From positions 1 through 9,297 of the forward strand of contig SXWC01000069.1 of assembly GCA_005789975.1 (NCBI GenBank): a DNA stretch of 9,297 bases. Direction: 5' to 3'. Shown here one piece after another: positions 6,942 through 9,297 of the stretch. Numbering within the stretch: position 1 is the first letter of the stretch; each line of letters opens with the position of its first letter. A program made the position numbers and the translations under genes. This stretch comes from Planctomycetaceae bacterium. GTDB lineage: Bacteria > Planctomycetota > Planctomycetia > Pirellulales > UBA1268. A model generated the notes under the pieces. It worked only from the letters and a program-made list of their open reading frames with translations. It was not told the DNA's origin and did no database searches.

Positions 6942-7754
6942 ATGCCGCCGACTGATCCCAGCCACGCCTCCGCACCCCCTGCGACTTCTGCGCGGAGGCC
7001 GCTGGCCGTCTGGCTGGCCGGCTCGATTCGCTGGGCCGACTATCTGGCCATGAGCGAGCGGCTCGCGGGTGAGGTGGCCGACCAAGCGGGCCGCAACCCG
7101 ACGCTCGTGATCTGCGAACTCGAGCCCTGCATCACGATCGGCCGGCTCGGCTCGCGGGCCGACGTCCGCCTCGCCGACGAGGACCTGCGGGCCCGGCGGA
7201 TTCCGGTGGCATTCACCGGCCGCGGTGGCGGCGCGGTGCTGCACGGCCAGGGGCAGGTGGTGGTGGCGCTGACCGCCTCCCTCCACGACCTCGGTCTCGG
7301 GCCCCACGATGTCGGCGGCTATCTCATTCGCTTTCAGGAGGCGCTCGCCGCGGCGATCCGCGCCGCCCGCTGCGGCAGCGCGGCGACCCATCCGTCCGCA
7401 AGCGGTGTGTTTGGCCGCACGGGCCTGCTCGCGTCGCTGGGTGTGGCCGTGCGCCGGGGCGTGGCCTGCCACGGGGCCTTCGTCAACGTCTGTCCGGCGG
7501 TCGATCTCCATCATCGGATCGACACGCTGCCCGTCCGGCAGCGACTCCCCGGCGGCGAGTCGCTGCCGCGGACCATGGGCTCGCTCGAGTCAGATGTTCA
7601 GCGGCGGGTGAGGCTGCAGGACGTGCGCACCGCGCTGGTGCAGAGCCTCGGCGACACCTTCACGTTTCCGCGGACGCACATCAACGCCGGCTTCCCCTTC
7701 AGAATCAACGCCGTCGCCCCGAACCAGCCGGAGGTCGTGAGCCGTGTCGGATGA
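6942..7754 (+). CDS. LipB-family protein lacking the catalytic Lys and Cys
   Basis: A 270-residue member of the LipB/LplA/BPL fold. LipB normally moves octanoate from acyl carrier protein to the lipoyl domains of enzymes such as pyruvate dehydrogenase, through an octanoyl-cysteine intermediate with a lysine partner (C169 and K135 in E. coli). Family features present are ADYLAMSERLAGEVAD, LVICELEPCITIGRLGSRADV, the RGGGAVLHGQGQ pocket motif (94-105), GLLASLGVAVRRGVACHGAFVNV (161-183) and TMGSLESD. In the KIASLG motif the lysine is Leu162. In the NPCG motif the cysteine is Leu196 if aligned without gaps, or Gly204 if the PGG at 203-205 is the counterpart. C176 and C184 are nearby but at other motif positions. 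The protein may be a pseudoenzyme, use a different chemistry, or bind octanoyl/lipoyl groups. lipA overlaps its end by 11 nt, which ties it to lipoate synthesis. No strong ribosome site precedes the ATG; translation may depend on the kinase gene 18 nt upstream. Confidence 0.85.
   Translation: MPPTDPSHASAPPATSARRPLAVWLAGSIRWADYLAMSERLAGEVADQAGRNPTLVICELEPCITIGRLGSRADVRLADEDLRARRIPVAFTGRGGGAVLHGQGQVVVALTASLHDLGLGPHDVGGYLIRFQEALAAAIRAARCGSAATHPSASGVFGRTGLLASLGVAVRRGVACHGAFVNVCPAVDLHHRIDTLPVRQRLPGGESLPRTMGSLESDVQRRVRLQDVRTALVQSLGDTFTFPRTHINAGFPFRINAVAPNQPEVVSRVG
7730..7735 (+). promoter_or_regulatory. Shine-Dalgarno of lipA, inside the lipB-like gene
   Basis: GGAGGT followed by an 8-nt spacer and GTG at 7744. 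This near-perfect site supports the GTG start and the overlap with the upstream gene. Confidence 0.85.
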
Positions 7755-8691
7755 GAAACTGATCGGGGTGTCTGCCGGACTGTTGCCGATCCTCCCGAAT
7801 GGCGTGGATGCAGCCCCCGTTTCCCCCCCCGCGCGGCGATTGCCCCCGTGGCTCCGGCAGAATCTGGCGCCGGGCGGTGGCCATGCCGAGACGGCCCACC
7901 TGATCGCCGAACTCAACCTCGAAACAGTCTGCTCGTCGGCCAAGTGTCCCAACCGGCTCGAATGCTGGTCGCAGCGGACGGCGACCTTCATGATCCTCGG
8001 CAATGTCTGCACGCGCCCCTGCGGATTCTGCTCCGTGCCGAAGGGCAAGACGGAGGCCCTGGAGTCCGACGAGCCGGAGCGGGTGGCGGAGGCGGCGCGA
8101 CGGCTGGGGCTCGAGCATGTCGTGATCACGAGCGTGACCCGCGACGACCTCCCCGATGGCGGTGCCGAGCACTTTCGCCGCACGATCGCGGCGGTTCGCG
8201 AGGCGACGGGCGCGGCGGTCGAGGTGCTCGTGCCCGATTTTCTGGACAAGCCCGGAGCCCTCGAACGGCTGATGGAGGCGAAGCCCGACGTCTTCAATCA
8301 CAACACCGAGACCGTGCCGCGGCTCTACCGCAGCGTTCGCGGCCGCAAGAGCGTGTACGCGTGGACGCTCCGGCTGCTCGCCGATGCCAAGCGGATCATG
8401 CCCGAGGTGAAGACGAAGAGCGGCCTGATGCTCGGCCTTGGCGAGACCCGTGACGAGCTGCTCGACGTGTTTGCCGACCTCGTCGATCACGGCGTCGATT
8501 TCCTGACGCTCGGGCAGTATCTCCAGCCGACGCTCGACTCGCTCCCCGTGGAGAGGTATCTGCCGCCGGAGGAGTTCGACGAGCTTGGCGTGATCGCCCG
8601 TGGCATCGGCTTCAGGAAGGTCGCCAGCGGGCCGCTTGTCCGCTCGAGCTATCACGCCCGGGAAATGACCGAAGACGGCCGCGTCGCCTGA
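7744..8691 (+). CDS. lipA: Lipoyl synthase LipA
   Basis: LipA is a radical SAM enzyme that inserts two sulfurs into protein-bound octanoyl chains to give lipoyl groups on 2-oxoacid dehydrogenases and the glycine cleavage H protein. The 315-residue product matches the normal length (E. coli LipA is 321). The auxiliary 4Fe-4S cluster motif CSSAKCPNRLEC is complete (C63, C68, C74) with the matching C-terminal serine motif RSSYHA (300-305). The radical SAM cluster motif CTRPCGFC is complete (C89, C93, C96). VITSVTRDDLPDGG, FNHNTETV, KSGLMLGLGET and TLGQYLQP are also as expected. The N-terminus to about residue 40 is variable and Pro-rich. The GTG start at 7744 is set by GGAGGT and overlaps the lipB-like gene by 11 nt, implying translational coupling. 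The stop codon lies inside the first unit of a 9-bp repeat. Confidence 0.97.
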   Translation: MSDEKLIGVSAGLLPILPNGVDAAPVSPPARRLPPWLRQNLAPGGGHAETAHLIAELNLETVCSSAKCPNRLECWSQRTATFMILGNVCTRPCGFCSVPKGKTEALESDEPERVAEAARRLGLEHVVITSVTRDDLPDGGAEHFRRTIAAVREATGAAVEVLVPDFLDKPGALERLMEAKPDVFNHNTETVPRLYRSVRGRKSVYAWTLRLLADAKRIMPEVKTKSGLMLGLGETRDELLDVFADLVDHGVDFLTLGQYLQPTLDSLPVERYLPPEEFDELGVIARGIGFRKVASGPLVRSSYHAREMTEDGRVA

Positions 8692-8724
8692 CGCCCCTGA
8701 CGCCCCTGACGCCCCTGACGCCCC
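8689..8724. repeat. Four perfect tandem copies of a 9-bp unit at the lipA stop
   Basis: TGACGCCCC is repeated four times without error (8689-8697, 8698-8706, 8707-8715, 8716-8724), followed by TGG. The TGA of the first unit is the lipA stop, and because 9 is a multiple of 3 each later unit places another TGA in the same frame. This is a short minisatellite, probably from replication slippage. Confidence 0.92.
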
Positions 8725-8727
8725 TGG

Positions 8728-8756
8728 CGGCCGATCGCCGGCCGACCCCGGGGTTT
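8728..8756 (+). terminator. Possible weak terminator between lipA and the regulator
   Basis: CGGCCG (8728-8733) and CGGCCG (8739-8744) pair over an ATCGC loop, giving a 6-bp GC stem. The palindrome ACCCCGGGGT and a short TTT follow. The T-run is short and set back, so termination strength is doubtful. The gap lies between convergent genes, where a terminator is expected. Confidence 0.35.
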
Positions 8757-8757
8757 C

Positions 8758-9297
8758 CTACGGGTCCCCCGGCTCCTCGAGACCGTGTTCGAGGAGCTTC
8801 TTTCGCAGGGTGTTGCGATTGATGCCGAGGCGAGCCGCGGCCTTGAGCTGCACGCCACTGCAGGCGGCGAGCATCTGCGCGATCAACTCCCGCTCGACGC
8901 GGCTCACGATCCGATCGAAGAGGTTGTCGTCATCGGGGCCCGCCGTCGCCATGCCCTGCTCGACCAGGTCGCGGGCGAGGCTGTCGAGATCGCCGCCGCG
9001 GCCGGGCATCTTCGAGACCTGCCGGTCGCCCCGCATCGTCGGTGGCAGGAGATCGAGCGTGAGCTCGTCACCCTGCGCCATCACCACGCACCGCTCGACC
9101 ACGTTCTGGAGTTCGCGGACGTTGCCCGGCCAATGGTATTTCACCATGGCATCGAGCACGTCCTTCTGGATGTGAACGACGTAGCGATCGTTCTCCTCGT
9201 TGTAGATCGCCAGGAAGTGGGAGACGAGCAGCGGGATGTCCTCCCGCCGGGCCCGCAGCGGCGGCAGGAGGATCGGCACCACGTTGAGCCGGTAGTA
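8758..9297 (-). CDS. Sigma-54-dependent transcriptional activator (NtrC type), C-terminal part
   Basis: The gene enters from beyond the right edge; 179 residues are visible. They begin YYRLNVVPILLPPLRARREDIPLLVSHF, the late part of the AAA+ domain of sigma-54 activators, followed by the sensor-2 motif WPGNVRELQN (fragment residues 56-65) and ERCVVMA. A variable linker (about residues 88-125) leads to a Fis-type DNA-binding domain: RVERELIAQMLAACSG, then a helix-turn-helix LKAAARLGINRNTLRKKL (about 151-168). Such proteins hydrolyse ATP to open sigma-54 RNA polymerase promoters. The Walker motifs, GAFTGA loop and N-terminal sensory or receiver domain lie outside the window, so the signal cannot be stated. 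The Fis-like helix-turn-helix resembles that of NtrC, but the linker is not distinctive. The gene converges on lipA with 66 bp between stops; nothing links its function to the lipoate or sugar genes. Confidence 0.93.
   Translation of the reverse strand, partial: YYRLNVVPILLPPLRARREDIPLLVSHFLAIYNEENDRYVVHIQKDVLDAMVKYHWPGNVRELQNVVERCVVMAQGDELTLDLLPPTMRGDRQVSKMPGRGGDLDSLARDLVEQGMATAGPDDDNLFDRIVSRVERELIAQMLAACSGVQLKAAARLGINRNTLRKKLLEHGLEEPGDP

Noticed and set aside
5136..7514. A 792-codon open frame on the minus strand, antisense to the isomerase end, the kinase and most of the lipB-like gene
   Set aside because: Its translation is rich in Arg, Gly, Ala and His without recognisable domains, and it opposes three genes with clear family motifs. 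Long antisense frames are expected from codon bias at this GC content.
8652..8858. A minus-strand frame with a GRQGRQGRQ-like repeat over the lipA end
   Set aside because: It is simply the translation of the 9-bp tandem repeat in another frame; no family motif or ribosome site supports a protein.

Overview
The window is GC-rich bacterial chromosome with closely packed genes and only short intergenic gaps. It most likely comes from a member of the Planctomycetota, probably Pirellulales-like. Two proteins point there: a secreted WD40 protein whose C-terminus resembles the module found at the end of planctomycete DUF1553/PSD1 proteins, and a small membrane-anchored protein of a type I associate with planctomycetes. 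This assignment rests on recognition of sequence style, not on a search.

Left part (1-3435, minus strand). A WD40 propeller protein (1849-3435) is followed by a possible stem-loop terminator. Next come an array of 14-bp direct repeats and a tightly packed three-gene set: an anchored hypothetical protein (1165-1707), thiS (927-1163) and thiG (51-911). ThiS carries sulfur as a C-terminal thiocarboxylate and ThiG uses it to build the thiazole half of thiamine. The gaps are 1 nt and 15 nt, so the set is probably one transcript. Another gene may start at the left edge.

Middle and right part (3577-8691, plus strand). A divergent 141-bp gap leads to an L-fucose-isomerase-like sugar isomerase, then an FGGY (xylulokinase-type) sugar kinase. 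Together they look like the first two steps of a monosaccharide pathway, aldose to ketose to ketose phosphate; the sugar cannot be named. Eighteen bases after the kinase comes a lipB-family gene, and lipA (lipoyl synthase) overlaps its end by 11 nt. LipA keeps all its cluster cysteines. The LipB-family protein has lost both residues needed for octanoyl transfer, the acyl-accepting Cys and the catalytic Lys. This is the most unusual observation in the window.

Right edge (8758-9297, minus strand). The C-terminal part of a sigma-54-dependent NtrC-type activator converges on lipA. The 66-bp gap holds a 9-bp tandem repeat that carries the lipA stop codon, and a small hairpin.

I found no tRNA, rRNA, CRISPR array, insertion sequence or recognisable riboswitch. 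Most of the window is ordinary core metabolism. The points worth checking are the catalytically altered LipB, the WD40/PSD1-like fusion, the repeat array before the thiamine genes and the unassigned sugar isomerase/kinase pair.
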